Assembly (NCBI RefSeq): GCF_002482975.1
Contig: NZ_DLHA01000045.1
Span: 1-64,000, forward strand
Length of the DNA: 64,000 bases
Direction: 5' to 3'
Origin: Flavobacterium sp. UBA7680
GTDB taxonomy: Bacteria; Bacteroidota; Bacteroidia; Flavobacteriales; Flavobacteriaceae
Shown here: positions 9,365 through 21,400 of the stretch, piece after piece
Layout: each line of letters starts with the position of its first letter
Numbering within the stretch: position 1 is the first letter of the stretch
The notes under the pieces: model-generated
Told to the model about the DNA's origin: nothing
What the model saw: the letters and a program-made list of their open reading frames with translations, nothing else
The model's database searches: none
Made by a program: the position numbers and the translations under genes

Positions 9365-10147
9365 TCATAAAAACCATCCTTCAGAACCTTTATCAACTGG
9401 TTTTGATTTAGTTATAATATAATTCACAATAACATTTGAATTAAAATACGCATCAGAACTGTCATCTTCTTCTTCAGGAATTTCAGTATTTACGAAATTT
9501 CCATCTTCATCAAAATGTCTCATAAAAGCATCTTGTGAAGGATCAAAATCTGGTTTCTGCCAATCGTAAATTATAGGTTTTGTATATTCAGAAGTCTTAT
9601 AATATAAAGAAAGACCAAATCCTGTAATAAATCCACCTAAATGACCTTCCCAGGAAATTGCGGCATCTACATCTGGAAAAACATACCAAATCATTCCGCC
9701 ATAAAGTAAAATAACGGATAACGAAAGCGCCACCAGGCGATAATATTTAGTTTGTATTCCTTTAAAAAAAATAAAACTTACCAAAACATAAATTAATCCG
9801 CTGGCACCAATATGAAAGTTTGGCCGGCCAATAATCCAGGTTATTAATCCGGAAAATAAAATTCCATAACAAATAATCCCTAATGATTGCTTTGGATAAA
9901 AAAACTGCAAAGCTGTCAGCAAAACGAAAAGCGGAATTGAATTATTATATAGATGCTCTAAATTTTCGTGGATAAATGGGCTAAACAACACGCCTTGCAA
10001 TCCAGAAAAATCTCTGGGATAAATTCCGTTTTGATAAAAGTCAAAATCGAATCGAATCTGAATCCAGTATATAACCCAAAGAAAAAGCACAAAAAACACT
10101 GGAACTCCAATAACTGCAGTTGAAAATTTAAATTGATTATCATTCAT
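9365..10147 (-). CDS. Rhomboid family intramembrane serine protease
   Basis: The 260-residue membrane protein has at least six hydrophobic segments and the rhomboid catalytic dyad: Ser116 in HIGASGLIYV and His169 in WEGHLGGFITG. The upstream HENLEHLYNN (about 60-69) matches the family's conserved loop. Rhomboids cut transmembrane substrates within the lipid bilayer. The C-terminal 70 residues are acidic and probably cytoplasmic. It lies upstream of the small secreted protein gene on the same strand. Substrate unknown. Confidence 0.92.
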   Translation of the reverse strand: MNDNQFKFSTAVIGVPVFFVLFLWVIYWIQIRFDFDFYQNGIYPRDFSGLQGVLFSPFIHENLEHLYNNSIPLFVLLTALQFFYPKQSLGIICYGILFSGLITWIIGRPNFHIGASGLIYVLVSFIFFKGIQTKYYRLVALSLSVILLYGGMIWYVFPDVDAAISWEGHLGGFITGFGLSLYYKTSEYTKPIIYDWQKPDFDPSQDAFMRHFDEDGNFVNTEIPEEEDDSSDAYFNSNVIVNYIITKSKPVDKGSEGWFL

Positions 10148-10282
10148 ATGGTCTCGATTCTAACTCATGTTTTGACATCAAAAAACTATCCAAATAAAAA
10201 TTACTGATAATTTGTCAGCTATTCTATTATATGTTAAATGTTTAAAATTTGAAATGGTATATACTATCTCATGTAACAAAAT

Positions 10283-10290
10283 TAATTTTG
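10283..10290 (+). promoter_or_regulatory. Promoter -7 box (TAATTTTG) of rarA
   Basis: A perfect TAnnTTTG match ends 19 bases before the rarA ATG. A second near match (TAATTTTA) follows at 10298-10305. Confidence 0.5.
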
Positions 10291-10309
10291 AAAATAGTAA
10301 TTTTACAAA

Positions 10310-11587
10310 ATGGAAGCACCGTTAGCCGAGCGTATTCGCCCACAGAAATTAGAAGATTATGTTAGTCAAAGTCATTTGGTTGGACCAAATGGTTCATTGA
10401 CGCAGCAAATTTCAAAAGGAATAATTCCTTCACTTATTTTTTGGGGACCGCCCGGAACAGGAAAAACAACTTTGGCACAAATTATTGCACAGGAATCTAA
10501 ACGTCCGTTTTATATTTTAAGCGCCATTAACTCTGGTGTTAAGGATATTCGCGATGTAATTGAAAAAGCAAAACAAAGCGGAGGCCTATTTACTGCCAAA
10601 AATCCTATTTTGTTTATTGATGAGATTCACCGGTTTAGTAAGTCGCAGCAAGACTCACTTTTAGCTGCTGTTGAAAAAGGATGGATTACACTTATTGGCG
10701 CAACAACAGAAAACCCAAGTTTTGAAGTTATTCCCGCATTATTATCCCGTTGTCAGGTTTATATACTAAATGCTTTTACAAAAGATGATTTAGAGGCTTT
10801 ATTACATCGTGCAATGAAAATTGATGTAGAATTAGCATCTAAAAAAATCACTTTAAAAGAAACGGAAGCATTACTCCGACTTTCTGGCGGAGATGGCAGA
10901 AAACTGCTTAATATTTTTGAGCTTGTAGTTAATGCTTCTCCAAGCGATAATGTAATTATTACCAATGATCGTGTTTTTGAACTGGTTCAGCAAAATACTG
11001 TTTTGTATGACAAAACTGGTGAACAGCATTATGATATTGTCTCTGCTTTTATAAAATCAATAAGAGGAAGCGATCCAAATGGTGCAGTTTACTGGCTGGC
11101 AAGAATGATTGAAGGCGGTGAAGATGTAAAATTTATTGCGCGCAGAATGCTGATTTTATCTAGTGAAGATATTGGAAATGCAAACCCAACGGCATTTATT
11201 ATGGCTAATAATACTTTTCAGGCGGTCTCAACGATAGGTTATCCGGAAAGCCGAATTATATTGAGCCAATGTGCTATTTATTTGGCAACTTCGCCAAAAA
11301 GCAATGCATCTTATATGGCTATTGGAAATGCGCAGCAATTAGTAAAACAAACTGGAGATTTACCTGTTCCTATTCATTTGCGAAATGCTCCAACAAAATT
11401 GATGAAAGAATTAGGTTATGGCGAAGATTATAAATATTCTCATGATTACGCTAATAATTTTGCCGAGCAGGAATTTCTTCCTGATGCTATAAAAGAAACG
11501 GTTCTTTACAATCCGGGAAGCAATTCTAGAGAGAACAGCAACCGCGAATTTTTAAAGAACCGTTGGAAAGATAAATATGGTTATTAA
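10310..11587 (+). CDS. rarA: Replication-associated recombination protein A (AAA+ ATPase)
   Basis: The 425-residue product has the length and domain order of RarA/MgsA: an AAA+ module with Walker A GPPGTGKT (46-53) and Walker B LFIDEIHRF (about 101-109), sensor segment GATTENPSFE, then the C-terminal tetramerisation region with RGSDPNGAVYWLARMIEGGEDVKF. The protein acts at stalled replication forks and interacts with clamp-loader and single-strand-binding functions in other bacteria. It converges with a secreted-protein gene 13 bases downstream. Confidence 0.96.
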   Translation: MEAPLAERIRPQKLEDYVSQSHLVGPNGSLTQQISKGIIPSLIFWGPPGTGKTTLAQIIAQESKRPFYILSAINSGVKDIRDVIEKAKQSGGLFTAKNPILFIDEIHRFSKSQQDSLLAAVEKGWITLIGATTENPSFEVIPALLSRCQVYILNAFTKDDLEALLHRAMKIDVELASKKITLKETEALLRLSGGDGRKLLNIFELVVNASPSDNVIITNDRVFELVQQNTVLYDKTGEQHYDIVSAFIKSIRGSDPNGAVYWLARMIEGGEDVKFIARRMLILSSEDIGNANPTAFIMANNTFQAVSTIGYPESRIILSQCAIYLATSPKSNASYMAIGNAQQLVKQTGDLPVPIHLRNAPTKLMKELGYGEDYKYSHDYANNFAEQEFLPDAIKETVLYNPGSNSRENSNREFLKNRWKDKYGY

Positions 11588-11600
11588 ACCATCGTATATT

Positions 11601-12347
11601 TTAGAATTTTACAGAAACTTTTTCTGAAATCAATTTATCATTTTGATAATACTCAAAATACCATTGATTGTCTTTTGCGTTTAAAGATCCCTGAATTCCA
11701 TCTTTAATGGCAATAAAAGAATCTGCACGTGAAGTTTTCAATAATTTCATTACCACTTTTGGTGTTTTATCAATTAACTGAAAACCATTTTCTGTTGGCT
11801 GCGCATATAATAAATTTGGATCTGAAAGATTAACTACAGGCTTCTCTTCAACATGAGTACTTGCAACAGCAGCAACTGGAGTTACAGCTTGCGCTACTAC
11901 TGCAGGAGAAGTTGAAGAAACAGTTTTTCCATTATATTTATAATGCAATGCAATAACAGATACAAATGCGCCCTCAAGACTTTCTTTGTATGCCACTTCG
12001 TAATCCTTCTCCCTACTCTTACCAGTTTCAGAAGTATAAATTACTTTTCCGTAGCAGTCTTTAAACTGAATAAAAAGTTTTGTTACTAAAAAAGCATTGT
12101 CTCTTTTAACATCGATATACAAAAGCTCACATCTATCAATTCCTGCAGGTATTTGCTCATTAGTATAATAAGCCTCAAAACCGGCTTTAAGTAAATTTGA
12201 TTTAGTTAACGTAGCTAATCTATATTGATTATCTGTTTTAATAAAATCATATTTAAGAGGAATTATAACTGCTTTATAATCGTTAACAGATTGCGAAAAT
12301 CCAATAGCCGAACAAAATAGTAAAGCCAGTAAAACTTTTATTTTCAT
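11601..12347 (-). CDS. Secreted or periplasmic protein of unknown function
   Basis: The 248-residue product starts with a signal peptide ending in IGFSQ. Residues about 20-130 form one domain (VNDYKAVIIPLKYDF, then CELLYIDVKRDN and the two cysteines in GIDRCELL and QFKDCYGK). An alanine/valine/threonine-rich linker follows, then a C-terminal domain ending YQNDKLISEKVSVKF. I recognise no named family. It is two bases downstream of the YjjG-type nucleotidase gene, so the two are probably cotranscribed with radC. Confidence 0.65.
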   Translation of the reverse strand: MKIKVLLALLFCSAIGFSQSVNDYKAVIIPLKYDFIKTDNQYRLATLTKSNLLKAGFEAYYTNEQIPAGIDRCELLYIDVKRDNAFLVTKLFIQFKDCYGKVIYTSETGKSREKDYEVAYKESLEGAFVSVIALHYKYNGKTVSSTSPAVVAQAVTPVAAVASTHVEEKPVVNLSDPNLLYAQPTENGFQLIDKTPKVVMKLLKTSRADSFIAIKDGIQGSLNAKDNQWYFEYYQNDKLISEKVSVKF

Positions 12348-12349
12348 AA

Positions 12350-13036
12350 TTATAGGTATTTTTTTAGTTCTAGTAAATGATTAATTTGTTTTAAATTTTT
12401 AGGAACATCAATATTTCTGATGTTAAAGAAAATGGCATCCAGACCAGCGTTTAAAGCACCATTAACATCTGCATCAAAATCGTCTCCAATCATGATACTG
12501 TTTTCTTTTGAAGCCTGAGCCAAATTGACAGCATAATCAAAGATAATACTATTTGGTTTTTTAACCCCGGCTAATTCAGAATTTGTAATGGTACTGAAAT
12601 AACCTCCTAACGAAGCATTGTTAATTTTCTTGGTTTGAACGTGCGCAAAACCATTTGTAATAATATGTAATTTATACTTTGGTTTTAAATATTCTAAAAC
12701 TTCGATTGCGCCATCAAAAAGATAATTATTATCGGTCAAAAACTCAATATAATCGTTAGCAATTTGATCTATGTTTTCATCTGAAATGGAATAATTTAAA
12801 GCATCAAAAGAAAATTTTAATCGGTTATAACGTAATTCCTGATGCGTAATTTCATCATTTTGATACAACCTCCAGCATTCCTGATTTATGGGAACGTATT
12901 TTTGAATAAAATCTTCAATTTTTATCTCTCCGAAATTATTTTTAAAAATGCGATCAAAGGCCATTTCTGAATTTTTATCAAAATCCCAAAGCGTGTGATC
13001 TAAATCAAAAAAAATGTCTGTAATGTTGGTATTCAT
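12350..13036 (-). CDS. HAD-family 5'-nucleotidase, YjjG type
   Basis: The 228-residue protein begins with the HAD motif I FFDLDHTLWDF (Asp11, Asp13), has a helical cap, motif II/III region HIITNGFAHVQTKKI and motif IV MIGDDFDADVNGALNAG. This is the pattern of the YjjG group of pyrimidine nucleotidases, which remove phosphate from non-canonical nucleotides. It lies between radC and a secreted protein gene with gaps of only two or three bases, indicating an operon. Confidence 0.85.
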   Translation of the reverse strand: MNTNITDIFFDLDHTLWDFDKNSEMAFDRIFKNNFGEIKIEDFIQKYVPINQECWRLYQNDEITHQELRYNRLKFSFDALNYSISDENIDQIANDYIEFLTDNNYLFDGAIEVLEYLKPKYKLHIITNGFAHVQTKKINNASLGGYFSTITNSELAGVKKPNSIIFDYAVNLAQASKENSIMIGDDFDADVNGALNAGLDAIFFNIRNIDVPKNLKQINHLLELKKYL

Positions 13037-13039
13037 AGA

Positions 13040-13729
13040 TTAAAAAATTCCTTCATCTACAAAACTATAATATTTTGTCTCAGTAATAATCAAATGATCT
13101 AAAATTTTAACATCTAGAATCTCTCCTGCTGTTTTTATTTTCTTTGTAATATGTTTATCGGCATCACTTGGATTTAAATTCCCGGACGGATGATTATGAC
13201 ACAAAATCAAACCTGTAGCGCCATTTTCTAAAGCTAGTTTAAAAACCAATCGTATATCTACAATCGTTCCGGCAATTCCTCCTTTGCTCAATTGTGATTT
13301 AGAAATTACCTTATTAGAATTATTCAGAAAAAGCACCCAAAATTCTTCATGCGATAGTTCACCTATGATGGGCTGCATAATTTCGAAAGCATTTTTACTT
13401 GAAATAATTTTGTCCAATTGTACTATATCTTCTGCCCTTCTTCGACGACCTAATTCTAAAGCAGCTATAATGGTAATTGCTTTTGCTTCTCCAATGCCTT
13501 TAAATTGCATTAATTGAGAAATAGATACTTTTCCCAAAGAATTTAGATTTCCTGCACTGGCTAAAATCCGTTGACTTAATGCAACTGCCGATTCGTTACG
13601 ACTGCCAGAACCAATTAAAATAGCCATTAACTCAGCGTCGCTTAAGGCATCTTTTCCTTTAAGCATTAATTTCTCCCTTGGTTTATCATCTTCTGACCAA
13701 TTTGTAATGGGAAAATTTGTAGTTTCCAT
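13040..13729 (-). CDS. radC: RadC family JAB1/MPN domain protein
   Basis: The 229-residue product has an N-terminal helix-hairpin-helix region (QFKGIGEAKAITIIAALELG) and the JAMM metal motif HNHPSGNLNPSDAD (His178, His180, Asp191), both typical of RadC. The biochemical role of the family remains uncertain; the old DNA-repair label is disputed. It is the first gene of a three-gene minus-strand unit with the YjjG-type nucleotidase and a secreted protein. A TACTTTAG sequence right before the ATG may be its promoter, giving a very short leader. Confidence 0.92.
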   Translation of the reverse strand: METTNFPITNWSEDDKPREKLMLKGKDALSDAELMAILIGSGSRNESAVALSQRILASAGNLNSLGKVSISQLMQFKGIGEAKAITIIAALELGRRRRAEDIVQLDKIISSKNAFEIMQPIIGELSHEEFWVLFLNNSNKVISKSQLSKGGIAGTIVDIRLVFKLALENGATGLILCHNHPSGNLNPSDADKHITKKIKTAGEILDVKILDHLIITETKYYSFVDEGIF

Positions 13730-13841
13730 CTAAAGTAAAATTTAATTATTTGAAGGAAACTCTTTTCTTAATCTCCACGGCGAATATATTAAAAAATAAG
13801 AAAAATCTCTCGTAAATAAAATTCAGATTTCTAATAATAAA

Positions 13842-13878
13842 AAAATGTGCCAGCTGCAAAAAGCAATTGGCACATTTT
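13842..13878 (-). terminator. Terminator of mpl
   Basis: An 11-bp perfect inverted repeat (AAAATGTGCCA with TGGCACATTTT) around a 15-base loop is followed on the minus strand by TTTTTATTAT. It lies 24 bases after the mpl stop codon. Confidence 0.75.
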
Positions 13879-13901
13879 CTAATTCTTAAAATGACTAATT
13901 T

Positions 13902-15257
13902 CTAATTAATCAATTGTTTTACTTCATCAAAATTCAAACCTCCGTAATTTCCTGAACTCATTAATAAAAGTGCAGAATTATCTAAATTCAAATTGAATAA
14001 ATATTCTTTAAATTCGGCTGGATTTGTATAAATGATTAAATCTTCTCTATTAAAAGCAGAAGCAATTTGTTCGTATGTAACTTCTTCTAACTGCTTAATT
14101 TTTACAGCATCTGGCGAATAGAAAACAACTGCAACATCAGCATATTCTAATGCACCTTCATATTCTTTCAAAAATTCGGCATTTAAACTGCTATATGTAT
14201 GCAATTCTAAACACGCCACCAAAGTTCTGTTTGGATATTGTTCTTTTACCGCTTTAGTTGTTGCAGCAACTTTACTTGGCGAATGCGCAAAATCTTTATA
14301 GGCAACTTTTCCTTTTCCTTCTGCAATTTTTTCTAAACGTTTAGAAGCTCCTTTAAAACTGGCAATAGCTTCATAAAAATCTGCTTCATCAACACCCATG
14401 TTTTGGCAGATCCATTTTGCTCCAGCAAGATTGTTTAAGTTATGCGCTCCAAAAACTTCAATTGGCATATCCCCTTCTGGTGTTTTTAATAATGTTACAC
14501 CATCGCTAACCGAATATTCTGGAGTATGATAAGCTAATTTACGAATAGGATTTGTCGCAGCCTCAGAAACTCGTTTTACCTCTGGATCATTTTCGTTATA
14601 AACTAAAATTCCACCATTTGTAATTTTCGAAATAAAGATTTCAAATTGTTCTACATAATTTTCATACGTTGGAAAAACGTTGATATGATCCCAGGCAATT
14701 CCCGAAATCAAAGCAATATTTGGCTGGTATAAATGAAACTTCGGACGACGATCTATTGGTGAAGATAAATATTCATCACCTTCTAAAACCATAAAATCAT
14801 TTTCTTCAGTAAGATGCACCATCGTATCAAAACCTTCTAACTGTGCACCAACCATATAATCAACTTCAATATTATGATAATGCATTACGTGCAAAATCAT
14901 AGAAGTAATGGTTGTTTTTCCGTGCGAACCGCCAATTACAACACGCGTTTTATTTTTAGATTGTTCGTATAAAAATTCTGGATAAGAATAAATTTTAAGT
15001 CCCAATTCCTGCGCTTTCAACAATTCCGGATTATCAGCTTTTGCATGCATTCCAAGAATTATAGCATCAATATCAGCCGTGATTTTTTCAGGAAACCAGC
15101 CCAGTTCAGCAGGAAGAATTCCTTTTTTGTCTAATCTCGATTTTGAAGGCTCAAAAATAGCATCATCACTTCCTGTAACCTGATATCCTTTATTATGCAA
15201 TGCTAATGCTAAGTTGTGCATAGCGCTTCCGCCTATAGCGATGAAATGTGTTTTCAT
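13902..15257 (-). CDS. mpl: UDP-N-acetylmuramate:L-alanyl-gamma-D-glutamyl-meso-diaminopimelate ligase
   Basis: The 451-residue protein has the three-domain Mur ligase layout: an N-terminal Rossmann domain (HFIAIGGSAMHNLA), a central ATPase domain with GGSHGKTTITS (109-119) and DEYLSSPID, and a C-terminal domain with KDFAHSPSKVAATTKAV. The order and length match Mpl, which reattaches recycled murein tripeptide to UDP-MurNAc in the cytoplasm. The gene has its own promoter box at 15337-15344 and a terminator at 13842-13878, so it is transcribed alone. Confidence 0.93.
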   Translation of the reverse strand: MKTHFIAIGGSAMHNLALALHNKGYQVTGSDDAIFEPSKSRLDKKGILPAELGWFPEKITADIDAIILGMHAKADNPELLKAQELGLKIYSYPEFLYEQSKNKTRVVIGGSHGKTTITSMILHVMHYHNIEVDYMVGAQLEGFDTMVHLTEENDFMVLEGDEYLSSPIDRRPKFHLYQPNIALISGIAWDHINVFPTYENYVEQFEIFISKITNGGILVYNENDPEVKRVSEAATNPIRKLAYHTPEYSVSDGVTLLKTPEGDMPIEVFGAHNLNNLAGAKWICQNMGVDEADFYEAIASFKGASKRLEKIAEGKGKVAYKDFAHSPSKVAATTKAVKEQYPNRTLVACLELHTYSSLNAEFLKEYEGALEYADVAVVFYSPDAVKIKQLEEVTYEQIASAFNREDLIIYTNPAEFKEYLFNLNLDNSALLLMSSGNYGGLNFDEVKQLIN

Positions 15258-15336
15258 TTAAAATGTTTAATCGTTAAACTGTTTAATTGGTTAATCGAAA
15301 AAGCCAATAACTAATAAAACTCAAATAATTATTTTT

Positions 15337-15344
15337 CAAAAATA
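15337..15344 (-). promoter_or_regulatory. Probable promoter -7 box of mpl
   Basis: It reads TATTTTTG on the minus strand, matching TAnnTTTG, about 80 bases upstream of the mpl start. Confidence 0.45.
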
Positions 15345-15464
15345 AGGAAATATAAAATGTGTTATTTCCTTTTATAGATAAATTAGTACTTTGTACGAAA
15401 ATTATTTTTAATGTTATCCAACCTTTACGCCACAAAACACTCTCTTATATAAAAAATCAACTTT

Positions 15465-18400
15465 ATGAAAAAGATTTTACTGTTATTTTTATTGATTTCT
15501 ACAACCGTTTTTGCTCAGCAGTTTGAGAAAGAATGGAAAAAAGTCAATGCCCTTGAAAATGTCGGCAGAATCAAATCTGCCAATAGAATCGTAGATCGTA
15601 TTTATAAAAAAGCAGTTACTCAAAAGGATGAAGTACAAATGATAAAATGCTTTTTCTACACGTCAAAGTACCTTTATACTTTGGATGAAAATGCTAAAAC
15701 CAAAACATTGGCTAATTTAAAAAGAGATATTGATCGAGTTTCTGTTCCATCAAAAGCACTTTTAAATCTGGTTTATGCAAAATGCTTGATTCATCACCAC
15801 GATTATGGCGATACAGAAGTAATGGTAGATAGTGCAGCGTCAGTGGTTGATTACGAAACGACTTCGGCTGACACGACGGCTTTGGATCCAGATACGCAGA
15901 CAAAAAAGTCACAAGATTCAGATTCTAATGAAGTTGATTTTTATTCAGAAGATAAAATTATTGAGCTTTATAAAAAAACCTTAGAAAATGCATCTATCTT
16001 AAAAAATACACCTTTAAGCAATTACGAAACACTATTTTATTTTCATGAAAATTCAAAATTCAAAAAACAGAGTTTATTTGACTATTTATTAGATGAGAAT
16101 ATTGCTTTTTTTTCCTCTAAAATAGAACGTTGGGAAATTTCAGAAAATGAATTCCTCCCTTATACAGAAGCGTTTTTTGGTAATTCTGAAGCTTTCATAA
16201 AACTTAATCTTGATTTTGTAACTGAAACAAACCTAAAAAATACTCTATTCTTATATCAACAAAAAGAAATTAACGATCCTTCTTTAGAAAATCAGTTTGA
16301 ACGAGCTAAATTCTGTCAGGAAACATTTTTAAACTTAAATGATCGTTTCGATACTTACCTCGCCCTCATTGAAAAAGAAGCCAAAGAAAAATCCCTGATC
16401 CAAAAAATTAAACTGGAACAGGTTTCAATCCTCGTGAGCAATGCATCCAAGACAACTTATCCGGAAAACAATATTAAAGCCCTTGTTCTGATTGATGAAA
16501 TTGTAAAAATTAACGAAAATTCATATCCTGCGAGCAATGCTTTAGAAAAAAAATCAGGAATCCTCTCCAAATCATTGTCATTAGAACTTGAAGAATTTAA
16601 TTATCCAAATGAAAACTCCAGAGCATTTATACGCTACCAAAATATAGAGCGTTGCAAAATTTCTTTCTTTAAAATTAGTCTTGCGGAATTAAAGGAATTC
16701 AAAAGAGGCGAGAGACAAGACAGCTTATTTAAATTAATTACTGCCAAAAAACCTCCGGTAATTTCTCAAAATTATAATCTCCTAAACAAAAAAGACTATT
16801 TTGATTATACGACAGAAGTTTTACTGCCAAAATTATCGATTGGAAATTATTTAATTTATGTAGAAAGCGATTCCGATTCAAAAGATAAAAAAGCCTATGC
16901 AAGCGATATCATTACAATTTCAAATTTTATGGCACTTGCTTCTGAACAAAAAAACACAGAAACTTATCAGGTTCTCGACCGAAAAACTGGTAAACCTGTT
17001 GAAGATGCGGTTGTAAAATTTAAAAATGCTACAACAGAGACAAATGCAAAAGGCATTGCTTCTTTTACAAAAATTTCAAATGATGACGACGATTTGTTTG
17101 TTGAGTTTTCAAAAGATGGTGATTCCTTAATGGTTCAGAGAAATTATTACATACAACATGTATCAGAATATAATCCTGATAACAGAACAAATGGCAAAAT
17201 AGAATTTTATCTAGATCGTGCTATTTACAGACCTGGTCAGACTGTTTTTTATAAAGGTATTGCTTTTCAGAAAAACAAAAACAAAACCATTATTGTGCCC
17301 GATGCAAGGTTTGAAGTCTCTGTTTATGATGACAATAATCAAGTCCTACAAAAAATGGAAGTTACTGCTAACGAGTTTGGTTCGTTTTCAGGAGAATTTG
17401 TACTTCCTAAAAATGGCCTGACTGGTAATTTCAGTATTTCCGCTCAAAAAGCTCACATTTCTTCACACGAAGAATCTAAACTTCTGCCATGGTATAAGGT
17501 GGATTTTTCTAACTCTAGAACTTATTTTAAAGTAGAAGAATACAAACGCCCAAAATTTGAAGTAACATTTGAACCTAAAAAAGAATCTTTTAAACTCAAT
17601 CAGGCAGTTAAAATTAGGGGAAACGCCAAGGCATTTGCTGGAAGTACTATTTCTGATGCTATAGTAAAATACACTGTAACCCGATATACAAGCTATTATA
17701 GAAATTATTACGGTAGTGAAGAAAAAGAAACCCTCGCTGTTGGAGAAACAAAAACTGATGCCTTAGGAAAATTTTCAATAGACTTTACAGCACTTCCTTC
17801 AAAAAACAATAGAAAAGAGGAACTGCCAATTTTCAATTATCAAATAGAAGCAACGGTTACAGATCTAAATGGAGAAACACATACTGCGCAAACAGATGTA
17901 AAAGTCGGCTATCATGATTTGATTCTTAATGCCTCTGTTCCTTCAACTATTGAAACTAAAGACAAAAACGAAATAACACTATCGAGTACCAATCTTAACG
18001 GAGAATTTTTGGCTGCCAAAGGCGAAGTAAAATTGTATTTCGCGCGTCCGTTTGCCAATAAATTTAAACGCAGAATTTTTCAACAGCCAGATATAAAAGG
18101 TATCTCAGATGAAGATTTTGAAAAACTATTTCCTTATGAAATCAATAAAGATGAAGACGAAAATAAAATTGCAGAAGTTTTAGTATTCTCTAAAAAGGTA
18201 GACACGCAAAAAGACAAAAAAATTGTCCTGGATTTTATTTCCAACTATAAATCGGGCACTTATAAAATGGTCTTTTCTGCCAAAGACAGTTTCAATAATC
18301 CTATCGAAACTTCGTCTATATTTCAAATTAAACAAAGTGCCGAAAAATTTTATGCAGGAAGTTTACTAACAGTAAAAAAAGTCAATGACGACCCAAGAAA

Positions 18401-21400
18401 AGATGGATTTGTACTAGTAAAAGTAACCTCTCCTATTCCTGATCTTTATATTGTTGTGAGTGGCAATTACCAAAGTGGTAATTTCTTTGAAGATATTTTT
18501 CATTTAGAAAACAATGAAACTGTAATTAAAATTCCTTTAAAGGATGAATTTGAAAACCAAATAAAACTAGGTTTTGAAAGTGTTTTTGAAAATTCCAGTT
18601 ATACGCAGACACTTGATGTAGCACTTAAAGATCCTGAAGCAACATTAGAATGGACTGTTGAAAGTTTTAGAAGTAAGATTGAACCCGGAAGTCCGCAAAA
18701 CTGGTCTTTTAAATTAAACGGCCTTAATACAAAAACTGAAGCTGAAGTTTTAGCTTCAATGTATGACAGCACGTTAGACCAATTCAGTATCAAAAACTGG
18801 CAGAACTTGAATATTTACCGTAACAGTTACAACAATATTAGGTTTAAAACTGATTTAGGTTTTGCCAAAACCAATATAGAAGTAAATAATCTAAACGACT
18901 ATTTTGGTCCAACTTATTTTGAGGATGAAGAAACACAATTAAACTGGTTTGGCTTTAATTTCGATTACAGTCATTTTGGTGATCTTGGTATGACTATACT
19001 AGAAATTAAAGATGGAAAAGTGGGAGCAATAACCATTAAAGGAGATCCAGATGCCGTTTTAACACTTTCCGAAGCTGTTGGAAATGCTCCTGCAATGGTT
19101 CCGGAAGATTCTGGAGTAGATATGGTAAGATTTGTAAAACCCGCTTTTATTAAAGCATCAAAAGATTCTATAAACAGTCCGGAATATTATTTCAGTACCA
19201 ATAAAATCAAATTTGTTCCTGGAAAAAAAATCGTAAGTGGCATGACCTCAATGGTTGTTAGTGAGGAAACATTGTATATTATCGATGGAGAAATTTCTTC
19301 TGAAAGCAATTTTAAAAAAATAAATCCTGACAATCTTCTTACTATAGATTTCTTAACGGCAGAAAAAGCTATTGCATTATACGGAAGCAAGGCTAAAAAT
19401 GGAGTAATAATTATTACAACAAAAAGTGCTCTCGAAGCTCTAACTCAGGTAAAAGCCAGAAAAAACCTTTCTGAAACCGCTTTCTTTTTTCCAAATTTAA
19501 AAACAGATTCAACCGGAAAAGTGAGTTTTAATTTTACTTCTCCAGAAGCATTAACAGCTTGGAAACTTCGCCTTTTAGCTCATAATAAAGATGCAATTTC
19601 CGGTTATTTAGAAAAAAGTGTTATTACTCAAAAAGAATTAATGGTAATACCAAATTTCCCAAGATTCTTTAGAGAAAAGGATGCAATTGTAATCAGTGCA
19701 AAAATTTCAAATGTTACCGCTGAAGCGAAAACCGGAATCGCAAGTTTACAGTTTTTTGACGCCGTAACCATGCAACCAATTGATGCTAAAATGCTAAACG
19801 CAAAAAACATTAAAAACTTTACCATTTCGACATACGGGAATACAACAGCAAACTGGATCATTACAATTCCCGAAGGTTTACAAGGTATACAATATCGAAT
19901 CGTCGCAAAAGCTGGTAATTTCTCTGATGGAGAAGAAAATATTATTCCAGTTCTAACAAATAATATGCTGGTTACTGAAAGTATTCCTATTTGGGTTCGT
20001 GAAAATTCAACGAAAGAATACACTTTTGAAAATTTAAAAAACAATAATTCTACAACATTAAAAAATCATCAGTTTACGTTTGAATACACTTCAAATCCAA
20101 CTTGGATTGCGATTCAATCTTTACCGTATTTAATGGAATATGAACACGAATGTGCTGAGCAGACTTTTGCTCGATTTTATGCTAATGCTTTAGCCTCCGA
20201 GATTATTTCAAGCAATCCGAAAATTGCAACTGTTTTTGAAGATTGGAGAAAAAATGGAAAACCAAATTCAAAACTGGAAAAAAACGAGGAATTAAAATCG
20301 CTTATTTTGGCCGAAACTCCTTGGTTAAATGATGCTCAAAATGAAGATGAAAAGAAAAAGAATCTTGCGCTTTTGTTCAATTTAGAGAAAATGAAAACGT
20401 CTCAGGAAGCGGCTTTCGACAAATTAAAACAAAAACAAAAATCATCTGGAGGCTTTTCGTGGTTTGATGGCGGTTATGAAAGCGAATACATCACAAGACA
20501 TATTCTGGCCGGTTTAGGACATTTAGAAAAACTAAGTAAAAACAATAATTCTAAAATTGATCAAATTGCTCAAACTGGAATTCCATTCTTAGACAGTAAA
20601 TTTTTAGAGTATCATAAAGCAAGAACCAAAGACTCAAAAACAACTGACAAACTAATCTGGATCAATCCGTATTCTGATCTTCATTATTTGTACACAAGAA
20701 GTTTTTATCTGGATAAATATCCGTTATCAGATACTTTGAAAAAAGCGACTAAATTATACTTAGAAACAACCAAAAAAGACTGGCTTAATTATTCTCTTTA
20801 CGAAAAAGGATTAACTGCTTTGACTTTGAATCGTTTTGGAGAAAAAGAAAGTGCTAAAAAAATAATCGAAAGTTTAAAAGAAACTTCTTCAAACAATGAA
20901 GATTGGGGAATGTACTGGATTGCCAATAAATCTGGCTGGTATTGGTATCAGGCGCCAATTGAAACTCAGGCCTTATTGATTGAGGCTTTCGCCGAAGTAA
21001 CACAAGACACCAAATCTGTGGATGCAATGAAAGTCTGGTTATTAAAAAACAAACAAACCAAAAACTGGCCCACAACAAAATCAACAACCGAAGCAATTTA
21101 TGCTTTATTAATGCAAGGTACAGATTGGCTTTCTGTAAAAGACAATACAATTATAAAATTGGGTGATGAAAAAATCATGACTAAAAAACTGTCTGAAAAT
21201 CAAAAAGAAGCTGAAACCGGTTACATCAAACTAAACTGGAAAGGTGAAGAAGTTAAAAAAGAAATGGCTTCTATCAGTATTCAAAATAAATCAAAAGTTC
21301 CGGGGTTTGGTGGTATTTACTGGCAGTATTTTGAAGATTTAGATAAAATCAAAAATAATTCGGGAGCCGTTTTATCTGTTTCGAAGGAATTGTATATAAA

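Noticed and set aside
19628..20044. 138-residue frame antisense to the alpha-2-macroglobulin gene
   Set aside because: Shadow of the conserved coding frame with no features of its own.
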